Assembly: GCF_905147365.1 (NCBI RefSeq)
Contig: NC_056409.1
Coordinates: forward strand, 4,593,001-4,657,000
Reading direction: 5' to 3'
Origin: Aricia agestis
Lineage: Eukaryota; Arthropoda; Insecta; Lepidoptera; Lycaenidae
Length of the DNA stretch: 64,000 bases
Shown: positions 1-14,700 of the stretch, piece by piece
Layout: each line of letters begins with the position of its first letter
Numbering within the stretch: position 1 is the stretch's first letter
The notes under the pieces: generated by a model
Databases searched by the model: none
What the model was told of the DNA's origin: nothing
The model's input: only the letters and a program-made list of their open reading frames with translations
Made by a program: the position numbers and the translations under genes

Positions 1-2581
1 ACCTTATAAGATTCTTATTGGATAAAATATATTTGTCACTATATTTTATTACAACTACGATTGTAAGTGGAAAGGGAGCAAACGTGCCAATTAAATTTCT
101 GGGTAAAATCGTCCAACTAAAGTCAGTGATGTAAATGACTGAAGTTCACTGGCCTTTGCTGACAAAAGCACGTTAAATTGAGCCATATCGGGCTAATCCC
201 ACTCAAACTGACAGCTGATCAGTAATTTTATTAATCTTAATGATTATAATAAATTATAACTTAAAATAATCATTGAGGATATAATTTAATGATTATAATA
301 TTATAATGTGTAATTAAATTAAAAGTTATTACTTAGTATGTTACAAAGATTATTGTCCCAATTGGAATCTCTTCTACAAGGTTAGTCTGATAGTAAGTAC
401 AATGTTAATGATAATAAGTTACAATTTCAACAAGTGTACAAGTTTTGAAAATTGCAGAAAAAATATGTAGCGATAAACTAGTGCTTAAATGAAAGATAAA
501 AAAATAAAGTACTTACTTACAAGTAAAATAATAATTTTTCTTCATTACTCGAGCTTCTGTAAGCAATCTCTTCCAGTCAACCTTATGTTTATCGGATTGT
601 CTATAAGAGATTGTAAAATTCGTGTAGGTGTACAAACCTATTTAACAATGAAAAGGTTACTTAATTAACAATTAACTTAATAATAATAATAATAATAGAA
701 GTAATGTAGAAACAAATTTATGTCTAACGAGCTTTTGCCCGCGGCTTCGCTCGCGTTAAGAAGTATCATTATATACAAATTTTCATCCCCTATTTTAACC
801 CCTTGGGGTTGGAATTTATCAAAATCCTTTCTTAGCGGATGCCTTCGTCATAACATTTACCTGAATGCAAAATTTCAGCCTGATCCGTCCAGTGGTTTGG
901 GCTGTGCGTTGATAGATCACCATGTCAGTCAGTCACCTTTATTTAAGAAATGGTGTCTTAACTTATTTTTAAAAATATTAATCGTACTAGCGTGGCGCGA
1001 TGAATTTCCAGTCTCAACTTTGTTTATTTATTCTGCCAAAAAGACTTGTGCTTTCTGAGGAATTGGCGACAAACAATGAAATCTCCCTCTAAATAGGCTA
1101 CAAATTCTACCTATACCAGATACCTGGTATAAAATATTAGTATTGGCGCTGGCAACACCTGGAGCATTACCTTCCATTAGCGGTACATCGGATTAAGCCA
1201 ACTAAATGTTGCTACAAATTATGCTCGCTATTAATTGAAATAGTTCAGCTATTCGAATATAGAATTGTGAGAGATTTTTAAATGTTATTTGATATAAAAA
1301 ATTAAGTGCTTGCCACTTTTAATATCAGTAGTAGCGCCATGATGGGAAAAGCCTAAAATTCCTTTAAGCATTATGGCGGAAAAACTAAAGTTGGCAAACA
1401 TATTATACTAAACTTAATTCTTCCTATAGATCCAACGACGTAGGAGTCACAAAATAATTAAATTTCAAAAATATAAAATGTGCCTCGTCTCATGGCTTGT
1501 CCCATAGCTGATTGTGCCTAGAATCTAGATAGACACAATGAGACTTCCCTGTTCCATGTGAAGTAGATTGCGATAACGTAAGCCAAGATTCCGTCAGCTC
1601 ATTGCAGGGTAACCCAGCTGATCGTTGACACTTGCATTTTTATTGGCAATCAATATTGATTGACAAATGAAGCTAAAAAACCTTAATATTTAATTCATAT
1701 TTTTTTCATTATTAGGGGGTTTGTAGATTAATTGTTGAAATAGTTGAAATAGTTCACGTTGGATACATTACATAATAAATGTTATCGGCAATCTTCGCGA
1801 GCGAGTAGGCATGTAACAAGATCTAAATCTCTGCCAAACTACACCATGGCTAATGGGAAATAAATTGCCAAACTCCCCCTTTTAACTCCCAAGTACGTGT
1901 AATTTAAAATTTAATATGATTACTAAATTCCAATCGGGAGCCTCAAAGGGACACAGATTAGGCCAGACCCCACCCTCACCCCTTCGGGGCCTAAAAACCC
2001 CAATATCCATCCACTTTCGCCGAAAAAGCACGCATGCGTAAAAACCTGACTCACACAAATGGAACCCTATGTATGCCCATTTAACACGTACAAGTACATA
2101 CAGACAGCGGAGCGTCCCTAGATAATAATATCTATCTGTTTTCTTGTTGCCGTGGCGACGGGGAAATACATTTTTCCGGAGGGCGGGCAGCGCGCGCAAA
2201 AGCGCGAATGTGACCGGAAAAACTGTTGACATCTGAAAAGAATTTGGCTAAAAGGAGGTTATATATTGCTCGCGAATGATTTGTATATTTTTGTTTGTAT
2301 TTGGTAATGTTAATGTTTACTTCTAAAATACAATAAAATATATTTTCGCTTGTAAAAGAATATTTTGCGGATATATTTTGTGTTTTTGAAAAGTATTAAA
2401 ACTTTAATTACTTTTTGTGTAATACACGGGAGATACTAGGTATAACTTACTCTTTAGATCCACTTGTGCTAGCCAAAATAATAATTTGCTAATCTTTGTT
2501 AAGAAGGGTAGGCACGATATGAACTATCATGCCTCCTAGTGTAAATACTCTACATTTCCTAACCACATCCTCAACCTACAG
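1..2581 (+). other. toy: toy intron upstream of the first visible exon
   Basis: No coding exon is recognisable here; the paired-domain N-terminal motifs are absent in all frames. Because the exon at 2582 begins inside the paired domain, at the usual Pax6 junction before VSSINRV, this stretch is the 3' part of an intron ending in ctacag at 2576-2581. It is AT-rich and holds a reverse-oriented repeat fragment at about 722-955. The rest shows nothing I can name. Confidence 0.7.
722..955 (-). repeat. lepidopteran interspersed repeat fragment (reverse orientation)
   Basis: Read on the minus strand it ends in gcgagcgaagccgcgggc followed by aaaagct, the 3' signature shared with the elements at 42160-42405 and 46036-46597. 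The body includes a 'ggatcaggctgaaattttgc' segment, like the 'ccgatt...gctgaaatt' part of that family. Boundaries are approximate. Confidence 0.6.
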
Positions 2582-2798
2582 GTGTCCTCAATAAACCGGG
2601 TACTCCGGAACCTGGCCTCGCAGAAGGAGCAAGCAGCATCAGCCCAGAACGACAGCGTGTACGAGAAGTTGAGGATGTTCAACGGGCAGGCGGCGACGGG
2701 GTGGTGGTATCCCAGCCTCCCCACCGCGCCCGCGCCGGCTATCCCGGCGCCGTTACCGCCGCAGCTGAACAGGCCCGCCGCGGAGGAGCATAAACGAG
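2582..2798 (+). CDS. toy: toy exon: end of paired domain and linker
   Basis: The acceptor is ctacag, exon sequence starts gtgtcctcaataaac (VSSIN), and the donor is gag|gtaaga. It encodes 72 codons plus one base. The first 17 residues are the last helix of the paired domain. [12 protein letters not shown] then matches the Toy linker, followed by an Ala/Pro-rich segment. The exon is GC-rich in an AT-rich surrounding. Confidence 0.93.
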
Positions 2799-5700
2799 GT
2801 AAGAGAGGAGGAGCTTAGTGTACAGAGAAAGATAAAGGTTGACTCTATCATTTAAGATCCGTAGCAAGTCATTGTCTAAACACACCATGCCGAAATTACG
2901 CGGCCGAAGTTCCGCATGATAACGTCAGCAATGTCAAACGCATACAAAATAACGCGACACAATTTCGCCATGGTGCATCATCGGTAATTTAAAATACATT
3001 GCAGGCGGAATCATGCGGAACTTCGGCCGCGTTTTCGGTCTAGTGTGTTTAGACACTACATCAGCAGTAATACATCGATTTTCTAAGCTTGTGCAGCTGG
3101 AAACTTGTGTCAAAAGGTCAGGAGGCTAGTCTGCACTCACAGAGAACAAGAATGTTGCATTGGATGCAAATAACTGCCAGACTGCATATTTATTTTCTTG
3201 GTTGTTAAATCAATCTTGCTTAAGTTATGGAATATTAGCATAGTTTTAAGAGTCGTAGCGGCGTATTTATTTTGTTATATTTTAGAGTCAATATTATTTG
3301 TGGCACATGTAAATCTTACGGTTATGCATTAGGCATATTACGATTTACAGCATAATCATTTACCATCAAACATAAAATTGTAAAATACAACATCATTCGT
3401 AACTCGTAAGCCTCCTAATTTCGTCCTTAACCCGCAGCATCAAAAAGTTATATTCAAAGACACGGTCCGCTTTCCCGTCACGTTCCACGTCAACGTGACG
3501 TCACGAACTACACCCGGGCTGAAAGCCGCCTTATCCCGGCTTTACTCGCGTCGATAGAGCTTAAGGTTTTTGCTGAAGGACCGATATGAAAATGTGGATG
3601 TCAATGATTGGGTTGTGCACCTGATTTTGTGCAGTAGTTTTTATAGTCGTCAGTGTTTCTATTTCATTTCACATTCTCTCTTAGGAGGGTTGAGGACCTT
3701 GTCGTAGCATACATGACATTAGACATAATATTATGAGTACCTAAAAATTGTTATTACTTTTATTTACCAATAAAATAATAGTAATATATGTTTTCATTAG
3801 GTAGCATTTATGCCACTTTTTACAGGGTGTACAAGATTGCTAACGTGTTTATTCAGATTTCAGACAGAATCAAAGGCTATTCTAATACATATATGTATTT
3901 ACTTACCGATAAATAACAGTCAAATATTTCAATTTATTGTTTAGATCTGAATAAAGTTTTGCGCGACCATTAACAGACCTCTGCTCTACACAAACAAAAC
4001 GTCTCAAATAATTTTAATACTCGCAAAACTTCTTTGAGATGGCGACGGCTTTTCTCAATTCGTTACTTTTACCGAAATCCTTTTAACAAAGTCAAGTTCT
4101 TGGCGCAAACAATGAGACATAATCTGGCGCACCACAGTCTACGTGCCTGTAAAGAAGCTCGCTAACAACTCCCCACTCCCCACCCCACTGGGGAGCCCCC
4201 ATCCCACTGTCTATGATTTATGATAACATAAATGTGAATGGTTTTTATTGAAAGAAATTCTGTCTTGCGAAGTTACTACTTAGGTATGCGTGAGTTTTCG
4301 TATTGATTGCGAATTGATTTATAAATAACTCTACTTATTATTATGACATAGAAAGATTTGTAACAACAACTGTCACAGTCAATTTTTCATTCCTGTGTCA
4401 GTTAAACCACGCTTTTGATTGGTCAGTCAGTCATATCACGATTCACGATCGACAAAAAATGCTGAGTGGCGTAGTTTTATGCATGTGTATGCGTAAGAGG
4501 GTGTGAATAAAGTTTCCTATGAAAAGGTCGTGCGCTTTCTTGTTTTTTATTATCTGTAAATATAGATAGTAATTATTTTCTTTGCTTATATTTCACAAAA
4601 ATATTTAAAAATAGAGAAAAAAAACATTTTCCATTTTTAAAATTCGAATTTCCTGAGTTTTTAATGTAACACGAAAGTAGCACATTTGAAAGTGGATTAG
4701 CACTTCACACTCGACGCGAATTAAACTTTGCGTCCTGGCCGCCACGTGACCTGTCTTCTAATGACCCCCTCCCCCCACCCTTAGCCGTAACTACCCTCAA
4801 CTTTCAGTTTTCACTTTGACTGTTCCGTTGGTTTTTCGCTGTTAAAAGTTTATTTTTATATAAATTACACTTAGGTTCAACTTTCAGTAATTTTGAGGAC
4901 AGATAATTTAACGATTACTTAACTTTAATTAATGAAGATTGTAACATAATATTTTTCTGTCATGTAACAGTCATCATTAAAACGCTCCGATGAGGCCGAT
5001 ACAGGTTTTAGTATTTTTGTTCTAATTTTCAATAAATCGATGCATAATATAGTTAAACTACGTTTTTTACGTTATGTAACATTCGAACGTGATCGACCGT
5101 AGAATGTACAACGCACATGGTTACGTATTTTGTCAATAATTCAATTCTACATAATATAATTTTAAATGGGAAAACAATAGAGAAGTAGGATGGAAATATT
5201 TACATAGAGTTTTTGGTTCACTCATGGCGCGTTCGATATTTTAAACATTTTTTTTCGTTGAACAATAATAGTCTTAAGTCGTGAATTTGAAGTTTGAACA
5301 TAATATTGAAGTATTTTTAGCAAAGTTGTTATTTCTTTATTTCTTTATTCGTGTACGGTAAATTCTAAGTCAAAGAGAATTTTGGCCTTCTGTACATTAC
5401 GCCAAAGACTACCAAAATAATAATTAATGTATATTGTATGAGTGTATAATTATATCCGTTGGTCCTAAACTACAAAGATTTTCATAAAAGGCCTGTCAGT
5501 AGATTCATAATATTATTTTCCTGGGTAACATTGGCTACTTTTTCGTTGTTATAGTTTTTAATACTAATTTGTAATAGGAAATGAATAAAGGCCACAGTGT
5601 GTGGCTGCGGCGCAAATTGCTTGTGCACACAGGTTTAGAATATAAACAGCGAGTGGACAAAGCGGTTTGCTGTAAAGCCGCGTTCATAGCACGACGGTCG

Positions 5701-8700
5701 ATAATGTCAGCTTGTAAAATGGCGGCTTTACTAACGTGCATCTTTTCTGATTGTGATTAAAAGTTGCATTTGTATGAAATGGATAATATCACAGTAACTA
5801 CGTCTATACTCATAAACGTATTCATTATTATTGGCTCTGTTATAAAGCGATTCAATTTAATTTGGTAAGAATAACAAGAAACAAACATTAATCATAAAAA
5901 TATAGTTCAGAAGTTTAGATTACTGCTCTAAAAAGGCCAAAGATGTTGCCAAAAATGTAACATACATAGTAAATATTTCGTTCCAATTTGACGTGTCTAT
6001 ATGAATTTTAGCGTCTATTTTCAGTCATTATGGTATCGACTTTACAATGCGGTTGCATTACATTTAACTGTACATATTAGGACGAATACCGCCATGCTCA
6101 CACACCATGTATAAGTAATCATGTCGTCAAACATATTTGAAGATTGATCGGGACAAACAGACAGCTAGTTCTACATAAATAATACATAGTTAGCATTTGT
6201 TATGCTTCAAAACGAAAAAAAGTAATACTTAAGACGGAATACTTAAAAACTTTTACGTTAAAAATATATCTAAGCTTAAAGCTTTTTGTAACAGATATTA
6301 CTTTACAAAACGTGTAAGAATAAGTTTAAAATAAAATACGACGTAATATAAATCAAAGTCATAACAAAACAAAATGCTTATTACATTAAGTCACGACAGA
6401 ATTTATTTCCTCCAAATCTATAAAACAATTTTTCGGATAATATTTTACGGAGAAATAAATTGGAAGTTTTCCAAAACAATAAGTATGGCTCGCGACTACG
6501 TCTGTGACCGAAGGGTGAATTTGTAGGTAGATTTTCCGCGGAAACTTTAAATTTTTATACCTGTAAATCCATTCTAATCTAATACATACCATAATATTTT
6601 AGATGCGATAGTCTCTGTCCGTTACTCCTTCACGCTTAAACCGCTGAATAGATATTTAACTTGATAGGTAATCAAGTAAGGATAATTTAGTTTCCGAGGA
6701 TCGGTAGGTAATTTGTATCACGGCAAAAAGGTCCTTTTGCATTTGTTTTCGATTTATCACGGAAATGGTAGTTTCTTACACTGAACGAAAAATTTAAGCG
6801 TGTTGGTCACTTACGCTCATTTTGGGTAACTTTGAAGTTACCCAAAATGACGTCTATATTGTATTGAAAGAGCTGAAGGCAGCTGTCTCTGAAGTCACCT
6901 TTACATTTAACATTTTCTTTGTCTACTCTTAGTCTATGTAGCGTTATTGCAAATTAAAAAGTTTAAAGGTTCATTCAGTTCGTTCAGTGCCAGGTGTCAG
7001 AACTATCGGTTACAAGAGCGATCACTCGAACGAACGAATGAATGAAACAATAGCTTTTAATTGAACCGCCGAGTGGATCGGTCGTTGACGCACAATTGAC
7101 TCGCGAGTGAGTCGCAATTGAGTCGCAAGTGAGTCGCAAGTGCACTCCGCTGAACGCAACACGTGTTACTTTGTAATGCGAGCCGTTTTTGTAGTTAGAT
7201 GGCCGACGAGACGCCCAATTCACGAATTCGTAATGCTGTTTCAGTCCGCGATTGATCATAATAATTATGAGTGAGTGAGATAGATGATCGAAACAGGATT
7301 CTTTCATGAAAATAGATCTCTCTAGGTTTTAGTTAGTTCGCGGAGTACAATCTCTATAGATTGTATTGATTGATTGGTTCTTATGATTGCCTTGTAATGG
7401 TTCATATTACATTACATTATTGCCCACCAAGAACTCTAAATAAATGCGCAAATAACGTAAATCACAATATTTAACCTAACAGAGAATAACAAGCATTTTC
7501 TTTCCTAACCTCGCAAATGCTCAAGTATTTCTCCGCGCAAGGCCCACCCCACACATTACGACATCAATTGACACACTTGAACTCACAATAATAAAAACTA
7601 AGGCTTATCTACCCTCGGTAATTTAGATGGGCCTGTCGGGGATACTCAGTTGATTACAAACAACCAATTCATAAGGTCCCTCGGCCCTTCGTAAGGCCTA
7701 TTAATGCGGGGCCCGTCAGGGGCCACATAAAAATGGACGACGTCTTTATTAGAGCGGCCGGAAAAGTGGTAGCGTCATTAATTTTACATTACATTTTTTA
7801 CCGACAGTCGTTACAGGGAAATTCTGATATTCGGGTATGAATGTTTAAGAAGTATTTAGATATTGTGTTTATTCATGAATATTTTGACGGGTTTTGGGGA
7901 AAATTCTAAGTAGATATCGTAGAAACTGGATTTGCATAGTCAATACTTAGTTGTCACAGCCCACAAGGCACCAATATAATGATTCTACAACCTCCTAGAA
8001 CGTCCAAAAATTCGGTACATACCTTTAAAATTATGTGTAGCTACTTTATTTATTTCATTTCGAAATAATGATTTCGAATTTATTTAAAAAAGTAAAAAAA
8101 TATATTATAATGTCCCCGACTACAACTTTTCGTAGAGCGTCTACGAGTTTCGTAGCACGCTTCTTAAACGAACTAAATAATAAATAAGAAGTTATAAACA
8201 GTTACTTTATTACAGTTTTATTTATTTTTTCTTAAAAACTACACGTGTCTAGAAACCAATACGCAATAGATACAATAAGGAGCAGGAAGTGCGTCCATTC
8301 GCTAAAATAGAGGCGGCCCGCACAACCCAACAAAAAGGTACAAGTCATAAGCGTAGCGGTTTTACTTATAACTTGTAACTTTTAGAAATACTACTGACTC
8401 CTTAATTAAATAGCCATAAACACTATGTTTGTGTAAAAAATATATGATCAAAGTTATTTTACACAAATCATTTTTTACAATCATATTAATGTAACTCTAG
8501 GCTTGCTACACATCTATGAAATATTATATTGGTTAATGAATCATACATTGGTTAATTGATTTATATTACTAGTTGCAAATCAGTAGTTATAACCATACAT
8601 TAGGGCACGGGCACACCGGTCGCGCGGCGTGCGGTGCGGTGCGGCGGCCGCGCGGTGAGTGACAGTATCGATCTCACATAATCGCGCCCCCCCGCGTCCG

Positions 8701-11700
8701 CCCCGATAACTCCAATTCCGCTTTATCTCCGCGAGCCCCGACTTTCTTCGGTCCCCTTTGTGCTTGTTTTCTCCAATTTTTTCACCGCCCCCACTTTTAT
8801 TTCGTTCCTTTTCTTATTTTCCTACTACTATTATTTTCTCTTATGTATTTTTCGTGTTTCGCTCCGCCCGGGCGGCCCGCCCGGCGCTCGGGGAAGTTTC
8901 TCCTTCGATCATTTGTAGGTCGTCATTGGTGGAATTGTGGTTAAGTGCCGCCGACTCTCGGATCGTTTTTTTAATGAATACCTCCTTTATGTTCGCTCCG
9001 CGAGGATAAATAATGAAAAAGCGGATTGCGAAGGAAAAAATATTCATCTCTATACTTGTCTTCGTAACGAGGAATGGAATAAAAGGAGCGAAGTCCCGAG
9101 TCGTCTGATGAGCCAGTTTATCAAGCTTAAGGGTCCCCGAGATATGCTTAGAAACTTTAAAGTTATGTGTCTAAGTTTGGATCCTTATTTATCTTGAGCG
9201 GAGGTAATGTAATTTCTTGTGGATAAACGTCACCAACTTTACTGACAAGTGTTTTGACTTTACATACTAAACGTCAGAAGTTGTTCAAAATTGTTCAGAA
9301 ATGCTCGCTACTAAGTATGATTTAATATTTTTCAAACTTTCTTAGCTGTCGAGCTACATTTACGCTACTAGTTTTGAAAACGACACGTTTATTTAACGTT
9401 GTGCATCACATTAGAAGATGACGCAGACGCGATCTCATTAGGAGCAATAAGGGCGCGTACACACAGAGCGATCAATCAAAATTGTCAACCGATTGGAAAG
9501 TCCGCGGGTGTCGCATCAATCATGTACAACTCTTTATGTCGAAAAATATTCTGAATTATGTTAAGAGTTCACAATTCACACATGCCAAAATACATAATAC
9601 TTTATTTAACACATTTTGGGATAAAAGTTTACCCACTTTGTGTAAAATTCAAGAAAAGAAATGACAGTTCACAAGATTGAAATCGAACATGTTTGCAAGT
9701 TTTTATGCCTCTGTCTGATCTGGCGCTTTTAGGTTAGCCATAGATGTTGGAAGACATAAATTGTTTCCATTAGGAAAATTAGCTCCCGCCCACATTAAAA
9801 CGGCGTATCATCAGAAAAATGTGACAGATTGTGTAACAGCCGGCCATTGGGAGGCAGCTACCCGTGGGCTATTACCCGCCCGGGCATCGAATCCTGCACC
9901 GACCACTTCAACCATAAAGCAAATTAATCAATTAGTTGAGGGCATGTCGACAACATTACGAGTAACGTTTAATTTTGATATCACCCCTTATTTAGGGGAC
10001 TAAACCGATCTAGCTTGAACCCTCGAGCCGAATCGCACATACGGTAGCACAGCTCACGATGACTGGTTACAGTAAATTTTTGTCTGTAATTCTTGGGGCC
10101 CAATTGTGTAATTCTGCTGATGCATTTGGTGGATTGTCGTCAACAACGTCGAGTGGCGCTGATGGCTCATGATGGAGAGCCTCGTTCCCCTTCACTACAT
10201 CTGATAATACGTCCGACGTTTAAACATTGTTAGTAAATTTAGACAAATGACCCCCAACATCACAGAATTTTGACTCAGAAGCTAGTTTATTAAAAGTCGA
10301 ATGCAAAGTCTGTTTCTTATGTCATTGGTCGAATGACATCAGTTTGCAGTACCTTTATAATTTTGGTTTAAGACCACCTTTTAGCGTTTAGATACTTTTC
10401 TTTGTATTATACAATATTCATACTAATATTATATGCTAGTAGGTACTTTCAATAATATTTCTTCGGTGTAATACTGACGTGATACGGTTTAATGCGTCTT
10501 TAAAAACTTTTCCCTTCCGAAAATATCATTAGTTTTTGCAGTATTGTAACAGTGTCATTATCATCATTATTTCTAACGATCATCTTTGTTGCAGTGGATC
10601 CCCTGCAGTCGGAGGCGGGTTCTGACGGCAACAGCGAGCACGCATCATCGGGTGACGAGGACTCCCAGATGAGGCTGCGACTGAAGAGGAAACTACAACG
10701 AAATAGAACCTCCTTCACCAACGACCAAATAGATAGTCTTGAAAAAGGTGAGGATTACAATAGAAACTACTAAGGTTAAGAAACGTAGTTTAGTGTCTTG
10801 TGGCATGGCTTTAAAACATTTTCAAATTCGTTGTTTTCGCAAGTCTTTAAATTCTGAGTGCATTTAAAGACTTGGGAGAGTAATGACTTAAAATCATCGA
10901 CCTTTTATTAAAGCGCAGGTTTAATTTACTTTAAATATAACATAATATTAGTACAATAACATTTAAAGTTCGGAGTAATATTTTGATAAGTAGGTTGAAG
11001 AGATATAAAGAGGCTCTTAACCGATTTTATGACTTCTTAGTTCTTCCACGGGGTTGAGCAAACCTTGTATGGAAGCAACGTACTATAAACACGCGATTAG
11101 CAACAACCTATGCAACAGCCCAGTATTTAGTTAAAACAAGCTCAAAATACGTATATGTGAAATGGTACAACATTTCATATCGTAATTGGCGGTGGCAGTA
11201 ACTAAGCGTTCCCTGGAGTCCCTATAAACCAATTCCGTGTCCCTCTCATCTTATTTATTGTTTGCAATAACAACAGTTATTAGTAAATAAATAAATATTG
11301 TCCCTCATGTTTGCCCAGCTCTCGGCCCGTGGCACGGCACAATTATTGATATTCGTGTTAATCTCACTTTTTGTTTGTTTGTTCTGCTGTTCAGGGCCTC
11401 TATTGGCTCTGTTATTGATGTAAGAAATATCATTAATAATATCGTAAATAGGAATGTGTCTGTTTACTCTTTGTGATAAGATCGCTGCGCGATGTACTGA
11501 TTAAGATGGGATTGGATCCCAAGAAAGTATAGCATAGATTTTACCAAAAAATACGCGGTCTCCGCACGATAAACAATAGTTAAGAAGCCCATGAACATCA
11601 GTAAAGTTCGCCTATTGAGCTGACCAACATTTTTGAAACAACTAGCTATGTAGCACTTTTTTCCTACCGTTTCAAATTCAATCACGTAATCACTGAGGTC

Positions 11701-14700
11701 AAATCTTAAAATATGCGAGCCTAAAATGAGAAAACTTGTAACAGACATATTATCTTGCAAATATAATATTATATTTAAACTTAGGTTAACTCTAACAAAA
11801 AGGCATTTTAAAAACACCATAAAATCAATCTAGTGTCATTTTAAACAGTTTCTGAATACTTGATCTAGGTTTCCCTTTGTCCACAGAGTTCGAGCGCACG
11901 CATTACCCCGACGTGTTCGCGCGGGAGCGGCTGGCCGAAAAGATTGGATTGCCTGAGGCACGTATCCAGGTAAAATGAACACCAGTTATACACCGGTGAG
12001 GTGGCTGTTACACTAACATGGCATTACTAACCACATAGGTAGATTACTAAACTGTCTGTGTTATACACATATTTTTTTTTGTAAAATTTTTGCTATAACC
12101 TCTACATAGAATTTTTCTTCGTCTATTTCTCAGCGAAGAAAAATTATATACTTAGGTAGTTAGCTACTCAGGGTCAAGAACCCTTCAAATCCATAAGAAT
12201 TCAAGATTTTTGTGCGAACTTAGTTGTTTCTTTTTAATAAGAATACGCAAACTATTACTTTATACCTACTAATTCCATTTTAAAACTATATTATATGAAT
12301 GCATTATTATTAATGTCTCCATCCTATAGAATGCCTTTGCTGTTAACCTCAACACTTGCTCTCTTTTGTGTATCGATGATAATATAGTTCCCAACAATTG
12401 AGTGCCTCACAAAAAGCACGTTGGCTTATTCGGTATAAAATAATGAAAATCATGGCAGGCATTATTAAGAGGACGGCGGATGCGTTTATAAGGGCGTGTT
12501 TACACTGGCTGTTTACATAGGCGCGGGCCGCATGTAGATGCGTCTTTAGCAAACAGACTAAAAAAACAAGGGCTATTATATACCCCCAGCGAGCCACGTC
12601 GATTCCCAAACATACGTATATAATACAGCTTCAACAAATATGTTGGAGCAATATGTTAATCATGTTTTGTTTGGCACTGTTTGCTCTCGTATATTAACGT
12701 TTTATTAAATTCTCGCAATTAAAAGCGGACATTATCATTAAAAACTGTACCATAAGCTGACCATTTTAAATTTATACTAACTATTTATTAAGCCATTCTT
12801 ATCATAAGAAACCACAAAAATAATTCTTATACTTATTTGAAGAATATTTGATCATTTTAAAATACAAGAATCAAGACGGAGAACCGTGAAACGGAACGCT
12901 AAAACTAAAATAAATAATGCGTAATATCCCATTTTCACTTAGCCAGTGCCATTTAGCGTTGGCAACATTTTAAAATATCATTTATCACTCGGAGGAAACT
13001 TGGCATGTTTTATAAACGGCTTAATGTGATTTTGAACGCAACCTTTTAAGTGTTTTAGCATTCACCATCATTTAATCGAATTAGTTTTCGAGTACGCCAT
13101 ATTGGTTTGATGACGTTCTATTCTACGACAACTTTTTAAGTGCTTGTCATTTTCAACATTGAAAATAGTTATTTTGAAAAACATTTATTGTAAAGAAAAT
13201 GAAATTATACGAAAAAACATGTTTAAATTAGTTCTCAGGTAAATAGTAGGTGAACCTTAACAACATATTTTTAAATCAACATTAAAGGCTACAGTTTCTA
13301 AACCGTTCCATAGGCTCTCCTCGTCCGAACAAAAAAGCTATTACCATAATGAAGAGACCCATTTGCGATATGGGTGAGGTCTTTATCATACTTTTTTCTT
13401 TTTTGTTGGAAAAAAGGCATCGACATTGTTCAGGCGACAGCGCGGCTCGAGCTAAGCTCTTAACCCCTCGACGCCTAGCTAACATTCGTGAAAGCTTCTC
13501 TACGGTCAACAAGTAGGTACGGTACATAGATACATGATTTTTAACTGACTACGACAAAGCCAAAAGGAAGGGTTTTGATTTTAGCAGTACTAAGCATATT
13601 ATTATGTCTGTATGTGATCCGATTTTAACAATTAATGAGGTATCAAGGAATTTGTAACAAAGCCTGCAACTCAAGTGACATAGGCTGCATTTTCGTTAAG
13701 AGAATAACCCTGAAATAATAAAAGTTCATTATGTGCGTACTTTCTTACGTATTTGTAGATAATTTTGATACCTAATTAGAAACAAATTCCATCTTAAATG
13801 TGAAGAGATTAAGTTGACTTTTGTACAGAATGCGAGTGGATCTGCCGATTTACCGCGTGTTGCCGCGGGCAGAGCCTCCGCCTATGTATAATACTATAGT
13901 AGCCATTTCATAATGGTTATGGGGATAAAATACGAGTTAAAACAAAAACATTATTTACTGGAATACAAAAAAGAATTAACAAAAGTAGAAAAAATTGAAG
14001 TTGAACGAATCACTCAGAATTTACATAACAACGAGCCTCCTTGGTAATGTTAATCTAACAATAGTTAATTTTTTTGATATCTACGTCAAGGTTAATTCTA
14101 AAGAATTCGTATTTTATCCTTACTATTCTAAAAAAGTTAGCTTTATACTGTAAATATTAGACATAGCCCATAGGCGAAGTCTTTACCTAGCCACATATAA
14201 ATATAACATTATTTAAAAGGTTTTTAAATTAAATGCATAATAAACATTGGTGAATACAAAACATTTTCTACTCTCCTATCACTGTTTGTCTTCAAAAACT
14301 AGTTTCATAGATAATCTCCCAAATTTTATCCATTACTAGTATGAAATCATGGCCACCTCAGCAGGGGTCGGGTATCGATCCCGCGGCCCATGGCAAGGGG
14401 GGAGGTTCCTGTAGGCGCGGGGAGGGGGTGTTTTGAAAAATTGGCACCCACTGTACTAAGCCTCTCCCATGACATATCAATTTCATCTCTAATGCGTACC
14501 ACAAAGAGTTGAATTTGCAATAACCCGTGGGTCTACGAAATTCTTTATGATCGAGTATTTCAGTAGGTGTTTATTTTCTTATACGATTGTTTGTGGCAGG
14601 ATTATGTGTGTAATTCAAAGGACCTAAATACATTTATTTGTGTGGTAAATTAGTTGTTATACTTTATACCAGTCTTTTATCACTATTCACTATCATAGTG

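Larger units (their letters stand above)
2799..10594 (+). other. toy: toy intron (7.8 kb)
   Basis: The intron has GT-AG ends, and the phase passes directly from G| to |TG (Val). It holds a MITE at 2874-3054, a TGACGTCA site at 3496-3503, a short perfect palindrome at 6818-6849, a short tandem gagtcgcaagt-type repeat around 7096-7145, and a GC-rich island at about 8595-8900. No further exon is needed or seen. Confidence 0.8.
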
